A DNA stretch of 64,000 nt from Chitinolyticbacter meiyuanensis (lineage in GTDB: Bacteria; Pseudomonadota; Gammaproteobacteria; Burkholderiales; Chitinibacteraceae). A program made the translations under genes and the position numbers. Each line of letters starts with the position of its first letter. Position 1 is the stretch's first letter. This document shows, one piece after another, positions 17,379-26,595 of the stretch. The stretch covers positions 2,795,925 to 2,859,924 of the forward strand of contig NZ_CP041335.1 of NCBI RefSeq assembly GCF_008033135.1. The letters run 5' to 3'. The notes beneath the pieces were generated by a model that saw nothing but the letters and a program-made list of their open reading frames with translations, ran no database searches and was not told where the DNA came from.

Positions 17379-17479
17379 CGACGGCTCTCCGATCTATGGT
17401 GGGGGTGACTCACATCATAGCGGCAGCCATCACTGTGCGCGATGGACACCCTGTGGCGCTGTGGCAAAGGCCACGCGCC

Positions 17480-17749
17480 TTAGCGACGGTGATAGCCCGG
17501 CGTGCCGCTCGGCGGCGTGGACGGCCGCTCATCCTTGTGACGGAAGCTGACCCGACCCTTGGTCAGATCATACGGCGACATCTCGACGGTGACGCGATCG
17601 CCAGCCAGCACGCGGATACGATGCTTGCGCATCTTGCCCGAGGCATAGGCATTGATCTCGACACCGTTGTTCAGTACCACGCGAAACCGCGAATCAGGCA
17701 GCAGTTCCAGCACCACGCCTTCCATCTCGACCACGTCTTCTTTTGCCAT
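17480..17749 (-). CDS. infA: Translation initiation factor IF-1 (extended form)
   Basis: This 89-residue protein is an OB-fold IF-1: [47 protein letters not shown] and [20 protein letters not shown]-1 is normally about 72 residues; this copy has a C-terminal extension of about 15 residues rich in Pro, Ser and basic residues. It is isolated from ribosomal protein genes, matching the second infA paralogue common in betaproteobacteria. Ribosome site GGAGATGTGTC precedes the ATG at 17749. A longer in-frame N-terminal extension has no family similarity. Confidence 0.93.
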   Translation of the reverse strand: MAKEDVVEMEGVVLELLPDSRFRVVLNNGVEINAYASGKMRKHRIRVLAGDRVTVEMSPYDLTKGRVSFRHKDERPSTPPSGTPGYHRR

Positions 17750-17957
17750 GACACATCTCCGGTATTGCGCAGTCCGGCTGCAATGCCACGGCCTGAGAGG
17801 CCTGTGACAGGTCGACTCGGGAGAGAAACGGTGGCCACGCCACCTCGGCATGCGCCGGCGCCATCGAGGCGTCGGCCAGGGGGACTGCTGGTAGGGGAAG
17901 GGACGCACTATACAGGTCCCCATCCGATTTCACAGCGAAATATGCACCTTTCTTAGT

Positions 17958-20189
17958 TTAGAACGGGTTACCGAGCGTGACGTAGTACCGCGCCTTGTCA
18001 TTGTCGCCATAGGCGGCGGCAAGATAGAGCGGGCCCAGATACGTCTCGACGCCGAGGTAACCCACCAGCGAGTAGTGCCAGCCATCGTCGAGCAATTCAT
18101 CGAACACTCGGCCGCTTTCCAATGCTGCGCCTAGATAGGTGCCCTTGCCCGATTCGGAAAACAGCGGCACTGGCCGGTACAACGCTACCCGGCCGTACAG
18201 CAACCGGTCGCCCTGCAGCTCCTGATAGCCGTAGCTCGATAGATTCAGGAAGCCGCCCATCCAGCGGATGTCGGACAGCGGCGGATCGCCACCGCGCGAG
18301 CCCTGCCCTCGCAACGTGACATGGCCGCTATTGGACCCCAGCTTGAAGCCGTGGGTCAGGTCTGCGCCATAGCGGCCGTAGGGCTCGAACTCGTCGCCGA
18401 AGGTGTCGCCATCGACCCGGCCATCAACGGCCTCGTAGGCCGATAGATGCACCATCGTGCCGGAGCTGGGGAAATTGAGGTTGTCGAGCTGGTCGTAGTA
18501 AAGGTTGAAGCGCGGGCCCCAGTCCCATTGGTTGATACCGCGTGGCAAGGGCACGGAATCGCCTTCGTTGTCCGCCACACCGGTGCCCACTTCCAGCGAG
18601 CCGCGGTAATGATTGATCGAAGCGCCGATACGGATTTCGCCGTAGCGTGCCCACGCCGAGCCAAGGTCGATGCCCAGCCGCTGCTTTTCCAGCTTGTACT
18701 CGGCCAGTTGGTGACCGTCGTTCCACAGCTTGAGCGGCCCGGTCTCGGCGGAAGCATAAGGGGCGACGAAGGCATAGCCGTCGATCTGCAGCGGCTGATA
18801 GAACTCCGCTGCGATCACCGAGCGATCACCGATGCTGATCAGGCCATCGAATTCACCGCCCAGGCTGTTCATCCAGGTGCGGCGATAGCGCGCGGTCAGG
18901 CTGTAGGGATTGGAACGATCGAAGTCGGTACCCAGCGCTAGGCCGAAGTTCAGGTAGTTCGGCCCCCAGTCCTTTTCCACCGGCGAGATGGTCATGCGTT
19001 GGCCGGAACCGTGATCACGCAGCTCGTAATCGAGCTGAGTGAAATCACCGCGCGCGTACACCTCCTGCAAGCGGCGGTTGAAGTCTTCCTGATCGAGCGG
19101 CTCACCGGTCTGCACCGCCAGCGCGCCGCGCATCACCTCCGGATTCACGTGCTTGAGCTCGGCCACCTGTATGTCGAGGATGGGTTTGGCCTTCAGCCGT
19201 TTTTCCACCCTCGCCTCACGCCAGCTGGCGTAGCGGTCGGCAGGCAGCGCATAGCGCTGCAACTGGTTCAGCGTTTTGCGTGCGGCCTTCTCGCCCATGG
19301 CGATGAAATCCTGGTTCTTGTCGAACGACGAGCTCGACAAGTCGCCCAGGTCCGGCGTGATCAGCACATCCAGCGGTGTCAGGCTGCCGATCTGCGGGCG
19401 CTGGTTCTGCAGGATCATCAATCGGGTGTACTGGTCGGCCACACCGAAGATATTGCCCAGCGCGTCGCGCTTGAGCGGTGGCGAAGCCACATCGACCGCG
19501 ATCACCACGTCGGCGCACAGCTCACGCGCCACATCGATGCCAAGATTGCGCGACAGCCCGCCATCGGCCAGCAGCTTGCCGTCGCGCGTCACTGGGGGAA
19601 ACACGCCGGGCACCGCCATGCTCGCCAACATGGCCGAGACGATATCGCCATCCTTCATCACCACCATCTCGCCGGCCTCGAGATCGGTGGCAATGGCACG
19701 GTATGGGATCGGCATGGCATCGAAATCCGGCACCGTGCCGCCATAGGTCATGTCACGCAGGAACAGCTCGACCTTCTGCGTGGCAATCGCCGATTTGGGG
19801 AAGGATATCTTGCCGTCGTCCGACACGCCGATGTCGAGTGGCAGCAGCGCCAGCTGGTCTACCTGTTTTTGCCGGAAGGTGTTGAGCTGGCGCGGCAGGC
19901 GCGAACTCAGCAGGTCATCCCAGTTGGCCTTCTGCACCTTCTCGGCCAGCTCCTCGGCACTGCGGCCTGAGGCATAGCTGCCGGCCACCAGCGCGCCCAT
20001 GCTGGTGCCGACAATGCAGTCGACCGGTATCTTTGCCTCTTCCAGCACCCGCAGCACGCCCACGTGCGCAAGGCCGCGTGCGCCGCCCCCGCCCAGGACC
20101 AGCCCGATCCGCGGCCGTGGCGCGTCTGCCGCCTGCGCGGCCATGGCGCAGGCCAGCAGACCGGCCAGCAAGATCACGCGTTGTTTCAA
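17958..20189 (-). CDS. Patatin-like phospholipase, type Vd autotransporter (PlpD-like)
   Basis: This 743-residue outer-membrane protein combines a secreted lipase with its own transporter. A signal peptide (KQRVILLAGLLACAMAAQA) is followed by the patatin domain with the oxyanion loop GGGGARG (about 33-39), nucleophile motif GTSMG (about 61-65) and catalytic DGG (about 210). A POTRA-like segment (about 330-400: ILDIQVAELKHVNPEVMRGA, VYARGDFTQLDYELR) leads into a 16-stranded BamA-type barrel ending in NPF, the C-terminal aromatic signature. The start is a TTG behind GGGAGAGGGCA, supported by the signal sequence. Cleavage and release of the lipase domain are inferred from PlpD of Pseudomonas. 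Confidence 0.88.
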   Translation of the reverse strand: MKQRVILLAGLLACAMAAQAADAPRPRIGLVLGGGGARGLAHVGVLRVLEEAKIPVDCIVGTSMGALVAGSYASGRSAEELAEKVQKANWDDLLSSRLPRQLNTFRQKQVDQLALLPLDIGVSDDGKISFPKSAIATQKVELFLRDMTYGGTVPDFDAMPIPYRAIATDLEAGEMVVMKDGDIVSAMLASMAVPGVFPPVTRDGKLLADGGLSRNLGIDVARELCADVVIAVDVASPPLKRDALGNIFGVADQYTRLMILQNQRPQIGSLTPLDVLITPDLGDLSSSSFDKNQDFIAMGEKAARKTLNQLQRYALPADRYASWREARVEKRLKAKPILDIQVAELKHVNPEVMRGALAVQTGEPLDQEDFNRRLQEVYARGDFTQLDYELRDHGSGQRMTISPVEKDWGPNYLNFGLALGTDFDRSNPYSLTARYRRTWMNSLGGEFDGLISIGDRSVIAAEFYQPLQIDGYAFVAPYASAETGPLKLWNDGHQLAEYKLEKQRLGIDLGSAWARYGEIRIGASINHYRGSLEVGTGVADNEGDSVPLPRGINQWDWGPRFNLYYDQLDNLNFPSSGTMVHLSAYEAVDGRVDGDTFGDEFEPYGRYGADLTHGFKLGSNSGHVTLRGQGSRGGDPPLSDIRWMGGFLNLSSYGYQELQGDRLLYGRVALYRPVPLFSESGKGTYLGAALESGRVFDELLDDGWHYSLVGYLGVETYLGPLYLAAAYGDNDKARYYVTLGNPF

Positions 20190-20305
20190 TGCCCTCTCCC
20201 TGTGCGCATTCGGTGCGTCTAGAATGGAATGGTCGGCTGTGGCTGTATCGCTTCAGTTGGCCGTCAGCAACCGTTCATCAATCAGGATGGAGTGTAGCCG
20301 ATTCC

Positions 20306-20980
20306 ATGCAGCTGATCGCTCATCGCGGCCTGGTCCGCAGCGCCCCCGAGAACACGCTCGCGGCTTTTGCCGATGCCCTCTCCTGCGGCTTTCACGGTCT
20401 GGAGACCGACGTGCGGCTCAGCGCCGACGGCGAGGCCGTACTGTTCCATGATCGAACCGTCGCCACGGGGGTACCGGTTGCGGCAGTGACGCGGGCCGAG
20501 CTCTCGCACCTGGCCGGCTATATCGTGCCAACGCTGGCCGAAGCACTGGACGCCTTTCCCGAAGCCTTCTGGAACATCGAGGTCAAGGCACCGGCCGCGG
20601 TGGCTGCAGTGCAGACCGAATTGAAGCCACGGATCGAGCGGCAGCGACTGCTGCTCACTTCCTTGCGCCACGACATCATGCTGTCCATGGCCGAGGCGCT
20701 GGAAGCCGACACCGGCTTCATCGTCTGGCACCGGCCCGCTGCCCTGAACAGCCTGCTCTACGCCGCAATGCCGCACGCTCACTTGCGCACGCTGGTGTGG
20801 TACTACGAATCGATCGATCTCACGCTGTTGCAACAAGCCAACGCACTGGGCTTTCGCAACTACGTGTTCGGCGCGCAGACCGATCACGAGCATCGACTGT
20901 GCGAGGAATTCGCGCTGCACGGGCTGATCACCGACCATCCGGAGTTCGTCGGCCTGACCGTCACACCGCCGCTGCAATGA
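20306..20980 (+). CDS. Glycerophosphodiester phosphodiesterase
   Basis: A 224-residue cytoplasmic-type GDPD hydrolysing glycerophosphodiesters to glycerol-3-phosphate and an alcohol. Motifs include IAHRG (residues 4-8), PENTLAAF, the metal ligands in GLETDVRLSADGEAVLFHD (about 31-49) and NIEVKAP (about 93-99), with GLITDHPE near the end. The ATG at 20306 is the first that gives the family N-terminus; an upstream stop occurs in the frame. It lies head-to-head with the patatin gene and only 19 bases from the Dcu-type carrier, so both may share a transcript. Confidence 0.9.
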   Translation: MQLIAHRGLVRSAPENTLAAFADALSCGFHGLETDVRLSADGEAVLFHDRTVATGVPVAAVTRAELSHLAGYIVPTLAEALDAFPEAFWNIEVKAPAAVAAVQTELKPRIERQRLLLTSLRHDIMLSMAEALEADTGFIVWHRPAALNSLLYAAMPHAHLRTLVWYYESIDLTLLQQANALGFRNYVFGAQTDHEHRLCEEFALHGLITDHPEFVGLTVTPPLQ

Positions 20981-20999
20981 ACCTGAGCGGCTGCCCGAC

Positions 21000-22313
21000 A
21001 TGATCGCACTGGAGTTCCTGGTCGTCCTCGCCGCCATCCTGATCGGCGCCCGCATTGGCGGTATCGGGCTCGGCGTGATGGGCGGACTGGGCCTTGCCGT
21101 GCTTACCTTCGGCTTTGGCCTGCGGCCGACCAATGCCCCCATCGACGTGATGCTGATGATCGTCGCCGTCATTACCGCAGCGGCCTGCCTGCAGGTGGCG
21201 GGCGGCATGGATTGGCTGGTGCGGCAGGCGGAGCGTCTGCTGCGGCGCAATCCACGCCAGATCACTTGGTATGCACCGCTGGTCACCTACGGTTTCACGC
21301 TGTGCGCCGGCACCGGCCATGTCGCCTATGCCGTGTTGCCGGTGATCGCCGAGGTTGCGCGTGAGGCTGGCGTACGGCCGGAACGGCCGCTCTCGATCGC
21401 AGTGATCGCCTCGCAGGTGGCCATCACCGCCAGCCCCATCTCGGCGGCCACCGTAGCGCTGCTGTCGCTGCTCGCCGGGCGGGGCGTCGAGCTTGCGCAC
21501 ATTCTGATGATCGCCATCCCGGCCACCCTGTGCGGCGTGGCGGCGGGTGCCCTGGTGGCCAGCCGCCTGGGGCCGGAGCTGGAACACGATCCGGTCTATC
21601 AGGCGCGACTCGCTGCCGGCCAAGTGGCTCCACCGCATCGTGGCGAATTGCAGCCACTGCCGGCACGCGCCAGGCATGCGGTCGCGATCTTCCTGCTGGC
21701 CGCCATCACGGTGGTATTGCTGGGTTCGCTTCCGGCGCTGCGACCCGCCTGGCAGGTGGATGGGCAATTGCAGACACTGAACATGGCCAGCGTGATCGAG
21801 ATCGTGATGCTGTCGGCGGCGGCGCTGATCCTGCTGACGGCACGCGTACCCGCTGAACAGGTGGTCAAGGGTAGCGTGTTCCGCGCCGGGGCTGCTGCGG
21901 TGATCGGCATCTTCGGCGTGGCCTGGATGGGCGACACCTTCATCCAGGCCAATATGGCGTTCTTCTCCGGCGAGATCCGCGCCACCGTGGCGGCCGCGCC
22001 CTGGCTATTCGCGGTGGCGCTGTTCGCGATGTCCATTCTGCTCTACTCGCAGGCCGCCACCATCCGCGCGCTGATGCCGCTCGGCATCGCGCTGGGCCTG
22101 CCGACGCCGGCGCTGATCGCGATGTTCCCGGCAGTGAATGGCTACTTTTTCATTCCGAACTACCCGACCGTGATCGCCGCGATCAACTTCGATGCCACCG
22201 GCACCACCCGCATCGGCCGCTGGCTGCTCAATCACAGCTTCATGCTGCCGGGGCTCGCCTGCAGCGTCGTCGCGGTGGGCTCGGGCTTCGCCCTCGCCCA
22301 CCTGCTGGCCTAG
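21000..22313 (+). CDS. Anaerobic C4-dicarboxylate transporter (Dcu family)
   Basis: A 437-residue inner-membrane carrier of the DcuA/DcuB family, which exchanges fumarate, malate, aspartate and succinate. The start gives [30 protein letters not shown], followed by [19 protein letters not shown], the conserved [20 protein letters not shown] (about 100-120), [16 protein letters not shown], and [28 protein letters not shown] (about 377-404). About a dozen hydrophobic spans are visible. Its stop overlaps by four bases the stop of the convergent chemoreceptor gene. DcuA versus DcuB cannot be decided by eye. Confidence 0.9.
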   Translation: MIALEFLVVLAAILIGARIGGIGLGVMGGLGLAVLTFGFGLRPTNAPIDVMLMIVAVITAAACLQVAGGMDWLVRQAERLLRRNPRQITWYAPLVTYGFTLCAGTGHVAYAVLPVIAEVAREAGVRPERPLSIAVIASQVAITASPISAATVALLSLLAGRGVELAHILMIAIPATLCGVAAGALVASRLGPELEHDPVYQARLAAGQVAPPHRGELQPLPARARHAVAIFLLAAITVVLLGSLPALRPAWQVDGQLQTLNMASVIEIVMLSAAALILLTARVPAEQVVKGSVFRAGAAAVIGIFGVAWMGDTFIQANMAFFSGEIRATVAAAPWLFAVALFAMSILLYSQAATIRALMPLGIALGLPTPALIAMFPAVNGYFFIPNYPTVIAAINFDATGTTRIGRWLLNHSFMLPGLACSVVAVGSGFALAHLLA

Positions 22314-24097
22314 TCTCCGCTGCCCAGGCGGCGCAGCGATTCGGCCAGCTCCGCAACGCGGCGCCGCGTTTCCTCGACCAGCTGGTTGATCTCGCCAGCA
22401 GATTGCGCCGAGCGGGTGGCCAGCTTGCGCACCTCGTCTGCCACTACCGCAAATCCCCAGCCGGCCTCGCCGGCACGCGCCGCCTCGATGGCGGCATTGA
22501 GCGACAGCAGGTTGGTCTGCGCGGCGATGCTGTCGATCACCGAGACGATATTGCTGATCTTGTCACTGGACGCGAGCACCTGCTTCATCGCGGTATCGGT
22601 TTCGACCACGGCGCGCATCTTCGAGGTGATGTCGTTGCCATAACTGACGATGGTGCGCAGATTGCCCTCGAAGTCGTGGATCGGACAGGCCGTGGCATCG
22701 AACCAGATGTCCTTACCCTGCGAATCACGGATCGACACCTCGCCACGGAACTGTTCGCCTCGCAGCAAGGCGTCGAAAGCCGGGCGGCCAATGATCTCCG
22801 GCAAGGAGCGGGAGCGGGAGACCAGCGCCGCTTCGCTGGCATCGCCCAGGTGCTGCACCATGTAGGCATTGGCGTGCTTGAGCCGGCCATCGATCTCCCA
22901 CTCGCCCACCGCATTGGTCTGGCCAATGGCCTCGAAGCGGGTGGTGAACTCCAGCGCCTTGACCTTGGTGTCGGTGACGTTGGCCTGGATGGAAATGAAG
23001 TGGATCAGCTTGCCGGTGGGATCGAACACCGGATTGATCGCCAGCGAGATCCAGTAGGGCTTGCCGCTCTTGTGGTAGTTGAGGATTTCGCCGAAGAACG
23101 GCTGGCGCGAGCGGATGTTGTCGCGGATCTGTGCCACCGTGCCCTGCTCGGTATGCTCGCCCTGCAGGAAGCTGCCCGGCTTGCGGCCGAGTACCTCGTC
23201 CTGGTTGTAGCCGGTCATGCGGGTGAAGCCGGGGTTGACGAACTGGATGCGGCCATCCGGATCGGTGATGATCACCGCGTTGTCGGTCTCGTTGGCCACC
23301 AGCGACAGCAGGCGGAACTGCTCGCGCCGGGCGAATTCCTCGGTCACATCCTTGACGAAGGCGGTGTAGAGGATCTTGCCCTCGAGCTCGACCTTGGAGA
23401 GCGCAAGGCTCCCCCAACGCCGCCCGCCGTCCTTGCGCTCGATCGGCACCTCGCGCGTGGTGCCGACGATCTTGTCCTGGCCGGTGCGGCGATTGGCGTT
23501 CACGTATTCGTCGTGATTGGGCTGGATCGCGTGCGGCACCAGCATCTTCACGTTCTGGCCAATCACCTCTTTGCGCTCGTAGCCCCACAGCTGTTCGGCC
23601 GCGCGGTTGAAGAAGGTGACGAGGTTGTTCTCGTCGATCATCACTACCGCGTCCAGCGCCTGCTCCAGAGTCTGGTTGATGGTCTCGCGGGCATTGCGCT
23701 CGCGGGTGATGTCCTTCACAAACGCGGTGTAGCTGATCTTGTTGCCCAGCTTCACCCTGGACAGCGACAGATTGGCCCATACCTTGCCACCGTCCTTGCG
23801 CTCGATCAGCACGTCGCGACTGGTGCCGACGATCTTGTCGACACCGGTTTCGCGATTGGCGTTCACATAGCCATCGTGGTTGGACTGGATGGCCTGCGGC
23901 ACCAGCATCTTCACATTGCGCCCCAACACCTCGTCGCGGCGGTAACCCCATAGTCGCTCGGCGGCAGCGTTGAAGAAGGTAACGTTGTTGTTCTCGTCGA
24001 TCGTCACCACTGCGTCGATGGCCTGCTCCAGCGCTTGCCGCAGCGCGTCGTGTCCACCCAGGTGCAGCTTCCCCAGCATCTTGCGCATGCCCGTCAT
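22310..24097 (-). CDS. Soluble PAS-domain chemoreceptor (methyl-accepting type)
   Basis: A 595-residue cytoplasmic protein with no membrane segment. Four PAS domains are visible: PAS1 (about 20-125) and PAS2 (about 142-250) are close duplicates (both contain DAVV-IDEN-VTFFN, NVKMLVP, IVGT and [11 protein letters not shown]). PAS3 (about 262-380) resembles LOV domains ([21 protein letters not shown]) but has no photoactive Cys. PAS4 (about 385-500) is followed by a short MCP signalling hairpin with [20 protein letters not shown] and [13 protein letters not shown]. The hairpin tip reads EAGWGF instead of the usual E-x-GRGF. There are no long methylation helices, so it is of the short BdlA/Aer2-like soluble class. 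Good ribosome site GGGGGATGCG. Confidence 0.9.
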   Translation of the reverse strand: MTGMRKMLGKLHLGGHDALRQALEQAIDAVVTIDENNNVTFFNAAAERLWGYRRDEVLGRNVKMLVPQAIQSNHDGYVNANRETGVDKIVGTSRDVLIERKDGGKVWANLSLSRVKLGNKISYTAFVKDITRERNARETINQTLEQALDAVVMIDENNLVTFFNRAAEQLWGYERKEVIGQNVKMLVPHAIQPNHDEYVNANRRTGQDKIVGTTREVPIERKDGGRRWGSLALSKVELEGKILYTAFVKDVTEEFARREQFRLLSLVANETDNAVIITDPDGRIQFVNPGFTRMTGYNQDEVLGRKPGSFLQGEHTEQGTVAQIRDNIRSRQPFFGEILNYHKSGKPYWISLAINPVFDPTGKLIHFISIQANVTDTKVKALEFTTRFEAIGQTNAVGEWEIDGRLKHANAYMVQHLGDASEAALVSRSRSLPEIIGRPAFDALLRGEQFRGEVSIRDSQGKDIWFDATACPIHDFEGNLRTIVSYGNDITSKMRAVVETDTAMKQVLASSDKISNIVSVIDSIAAQTNLLSLNAAIEAARAGEAGWGFAVVADEVRKLATRSAQSAGEINQLVEETRRRVAELAESLRRLGSGD

Positions 24098-24152
24098 CGC
24101 ATCCCCCTGTTGATCCAGTCACCGGCCGGCGCATTTGCTTTCACCAGCCTTC

Positions 24153-24173
24153 CATGTCCATAGCATGGACATG
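24153..24173. promoter_or_regulatory. Perfect palindrome between chemoreceptor and KefC-like genes
   Basis: CATGTCCAT (24153-24161), AGC, ATGGACATG (24165-24173). It lies about 55 bases upstream of the chemoreceptor start. A 9-bp stem with a 3-base loop and no T-run fits an operator better than a terminator. Confidence 0.35.
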
Positions 24174-24304
24174 CGTACTTGTATGCTGGATTTCGTGGAT
24201 TGCGCTGACGGAGTGCGCGCGTCCCGCACCTCGAAGCAACAGGAGGTCGCGGCTATACTGCCGCCAGGGAGGGCGTGGTACGGAATAGCACATTAGGCCA
24301 GCCG

Positions 24305-24399
24305 CTCGATACACTGCTGCCCGAGGCCGACCAGGCCCTTTACAAGCCAAACACAGCGGCCGCGACCGCGTTGTCCTCTTCATGCCCATCGACCCATGA
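24305..24399 (+). pseudogene. Relic of a GGDEF (diguanylate cyclase) C-terminus
   Basis: Translation gives LDTLLPEADQALYK, then after restoring one missing base near 24346, AKHSGRDRVVLFMPIDP and a TGA at 24397-24399. This is the canonical end of a GGDEF domain (A-D-x-A-L-Y-x-A-K-x-x-G-R-x-R-V). A GIAH-like fragment about 20 bases upstream may be another remnant. The lost gene's stop codon overlaps the ATG of the KefC-like gene (24396), so the antiporter gene was probably once translationally coupled to, or inserted against, the vanished cyclase. Confidence 0.75.
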
Positions 24400-26171
24400 C
24401 CCTGACCAGCCAGATTGCCGTCTTCCTTTGCGCCACCGTCGTGATGGTGCCGCTGTTCCGCCGCGCCGGGCTTGGCGCCATCCTCGGCTATCTCGCCGCC
24501 GGCGTGCTGATCGGCCCATGGGGGCTGGGGCTCGTCACCCAGGTCGACAGCATCCTGCATTTCGCCGAGCTCGGCGTGGTGCTGCTGCTGTTCGTGATCG
24601 GTTTGGAGCTGCAGCCGTCGCGGCTGTGGGTGCTACGGCGCGCGGTGTTCGGCCTTGGCGGCGCACAGATGCTGCTGACGGGCGCCGCCATCGCCCTGGC
24701 GCTACGGCTCGTCGGCATCTCGTGGGTGGCGGCCATCATCGCCGGCCTGGGACTGGCGCTGTCGTCCACCGCCTTCGTGCTGCAGATGCTGGCGGAGAAG
24801 AAACAGTTGACCGCCCGCCACGGCCGCGATGCCTTTGCCATCCTGCTGTTCCAGGATCTGGCGGTGATCCCGCTGCTGGTACTGCTGCCGCTGCTCTCCA
24901 ACGGCGAGCTGCCGGGTTGGCACGACCTCGGGCTGGCGCTCGGTGCGGTGGCGCTGGTGGTGATCGGCGGCCACTGGCTGCTGCGCCCCGCGCTGCGCCT
25001 GATCGCCAAGGCCGGCAGCCAGGAGGTATTTGCCGCCGCTGCGCTGCTGATCGTGCTGGGCACCGCGTTGCTGATGGAGCACGTGGGCCTGTCGATGTCG
25101 CTGGGCGCCTTTCTCGCCGGCGTGCTGCTGGCCGATTCCGAATACCGCCACGAGCTTGAAGCCACGCTGGAGCCATTCAAGGGCTTGCTGCTCGGTCTCT
25201 TTTTCATTGCCGTGGGCATGTCCGCCAACCTCGGACTGTTCCGCGAGATCCCTCAGCTGCTGGTGGCCGGCGTGGTCGGCCTGATGGCGATCAAGTTCCT
25301 GGTGCTGTATGGCCTCGGCCGGGTAACCCAGGCCGGCGACTACACGGCGCGCCACCTTGGCGTGGCGCTGGCCCAGGGCGGCGAATTCGCCTTCGTGCTG
25401 TTCGGCCTCGCCACCGCCAGCGGTGCGATGGCGCGTGGCCTCGCCGATACCCTGGTGCTGGTGGTGACACTATCGATGGCCGCCACACCGTTGCTCGCCA
25501 GCGTGCACGAGCGCTGGATTTCACCGTGGCTGGCCCGTGCCCCCAAGCGCGAGTTCGACACCATCGCCCCCGAGCAGCCCAGCCGGGTGATCATTGCCGG
25601 CTTCGGTCGCTTCGGCCAGATCGTGGCGCGTCTGTTGCGGGTGAAGAAGATCCCCTTCACCGCGCTGGAAGCGAGCCCCGACCAGGTGGACTTCGTGCGG
25701 CGCTTCGGCAACCAGGTGTACTACGGCGATGCCTCGCGCATCGATCTGCTGCGTGCGGCTCGGGCCGACGAAGCAGAGCTCTTCATCCTGGCGATCGACG
25801 ATATCGAGGCCTCGGTGCGCACCGCCGAGACGGTACGCCATCACTATCCCAAGCTGTCGGTGTTCGCCCGCGCCCGCAACCGTGCCCACGCCTACCGGCT
25901 GATGGACCTGGGGGTGACGGTGATCGAGCGCGAGACCTTCCATTCCAGCCTGGCGTTGGCCCGCCGCGCACTGGTAGCGCTCGGCATCCCGGCCGAGCGT
26001 GCCGACAAGGCGGTCGACACCTTCCGCGACTACGACGAGAAGCTGGTGCTGCGCCAGCATGCCGCGTACCACGACGAATCCCAGCTGATCCAGACCACGC
26101 GTGAGGCCATGGTGGAACTGGAAAACCTGTTCGAAGCCGATACCCGCGAAGTCGAGCGCGAATCGGCCTAG
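24396..26171 (+). CDS. KefB/KefC-type monovalent cation:proton antiporter (CPA2)
   Basis: A 591-residue protein with about 12 membrane segments and a C-terminal NAD-binding RCK (TrkA-N) domain. Characteristic motifs are GAILGYLAAGVLIGPWGLGL, HFAELGVVLLLFVIGLEL (about 50-68), SSTAFVLQMLAEK, LLFQDLAVIPLL (about 151-162), and GAFLAGVLLADSEYRHELE. The RCK domain starts at VIIAGFGRFGQIVARLL (about 393-409), with YGDASRIDLLRAA downstream. Proteins of this type export potassium in exchange for protons, often gated by glutathione adducts; regulation here is not known. The DUF6394 gene and a K+ channel gene follow 23 bases and about 420 bases downstream. Confidence 0.92.
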   Translation: MTLTSQIAVFLCATVVMVPLFRRAGLGAILGYLAAGVLIGPWGLGLVTQVDSILHFAELGVVLLLFVIGLELQPSRLWVLRRAVFGLGGAQMLLTGAAIALALRLVGISWVAAIIAGLGLALSSTAFVLQMLAEKKQLTARHGRDAFAILLFQDLAVIPLLVLLPLLSNGELPGWHDLGLALGAVALVVIGGHWLLRPALRLIAKAGSQEVFAAAALLIVLGTALLMEHVGLSMSLGAFLAGVLLADSEYRHELEATLEPFKGLLLGLFFIAVGMSANLGLFREIPQLLVAGVVGLMAIKFLVLYGLGRVTQAGDYTARHLGVALAQGGEFAFVLFGLATASGAMARGLADTLVLVVTLSMAATPLLASVHERWISPWLARAPKREFDTIAPEQPSRVIIAGFGRFGQIVARLLRVKKIPFTALEASPDQVDFVRRFGNQVYYGDASRIDLLRAARADEAELFILAIDDIEASVRTAETVRHHYPKLSVFARARNRAHAYRLMDLGVTVIERETFHSSLALARRALVALGIPAERADKAVDTFRDYDEKLVLRQHAAYHDESQLIQTTREAMVELENLFEADTREVERESA

Positions 26172-26194
26172 CCGCAACCACAAGGTAACCTGCC

Positions 26195-26578
26195 ATGAAT
26201 CTGGAAAAAGTGATCTTCGGCTTCTTCATCGTGCTGGCGTTCACGCTGAACTTCGGCTTCTTCATCGGCGAGATCGACGTGCCGCACCAGCATGACGTGT
26301 TCGAACTGTTCGCCGCCATCGTGGTGAACCTGATCGCCACCGTGCTCAAATTCGGCGATCGCACTCAGGTGGGCGCCGTGCACCTGGCGACCAGCCTCGT
26401 CGCCGACCTGCAGCTGATCGCCGCAGCCTTCGTCTGGGGCTATAGCGTCTACGTCGCCGGCATCGGCACCACGCCGGGCGTGATGTCGAGCGTGGTCTCG
26501 CTGTCCGGCGGCGCGCTGGCGGCCAACCTGGTTTCCGTGGTGCTGCTGATCGGCGAAACGCTGTCGTTGCGCCGTTGA
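26195..26578 (+). CDS. DUF6394-like small membrane protein
   Basis: A 127-residue protein with about four hydrophobic segments (IFGFFIVLAFTLNFGFFIG, VFELFAAIVVNLIATVLKFG, LATSLVADLQLIAAAFVWGY, LAANLVSVVLLIGETLSL). It matches my recollection of the DUF6394 family, which is repeatedly found between K+ antiporter and channel genes; the assignment is from memory of pattern, not a search. Its stop overlaps a possible TTG start of the next gene. Its position suggests an accessory subunit for potassium transport, but no function is established. Confidence 0.7.
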   Translation: MNLEKVIFGFFIVLAFTLNFGFFIGEIDVPHQHDVFELFAAIVVNLIATVLKFGDRTQVGAVHLATSLVADLQLIAAAFVWGYSVYVAGIGTTPGVMSSVVSLSGGALAANLVSVVLLIGETLSLRR

Positions 26579-26595
26579 TCGCCGGAACGGCTGCG

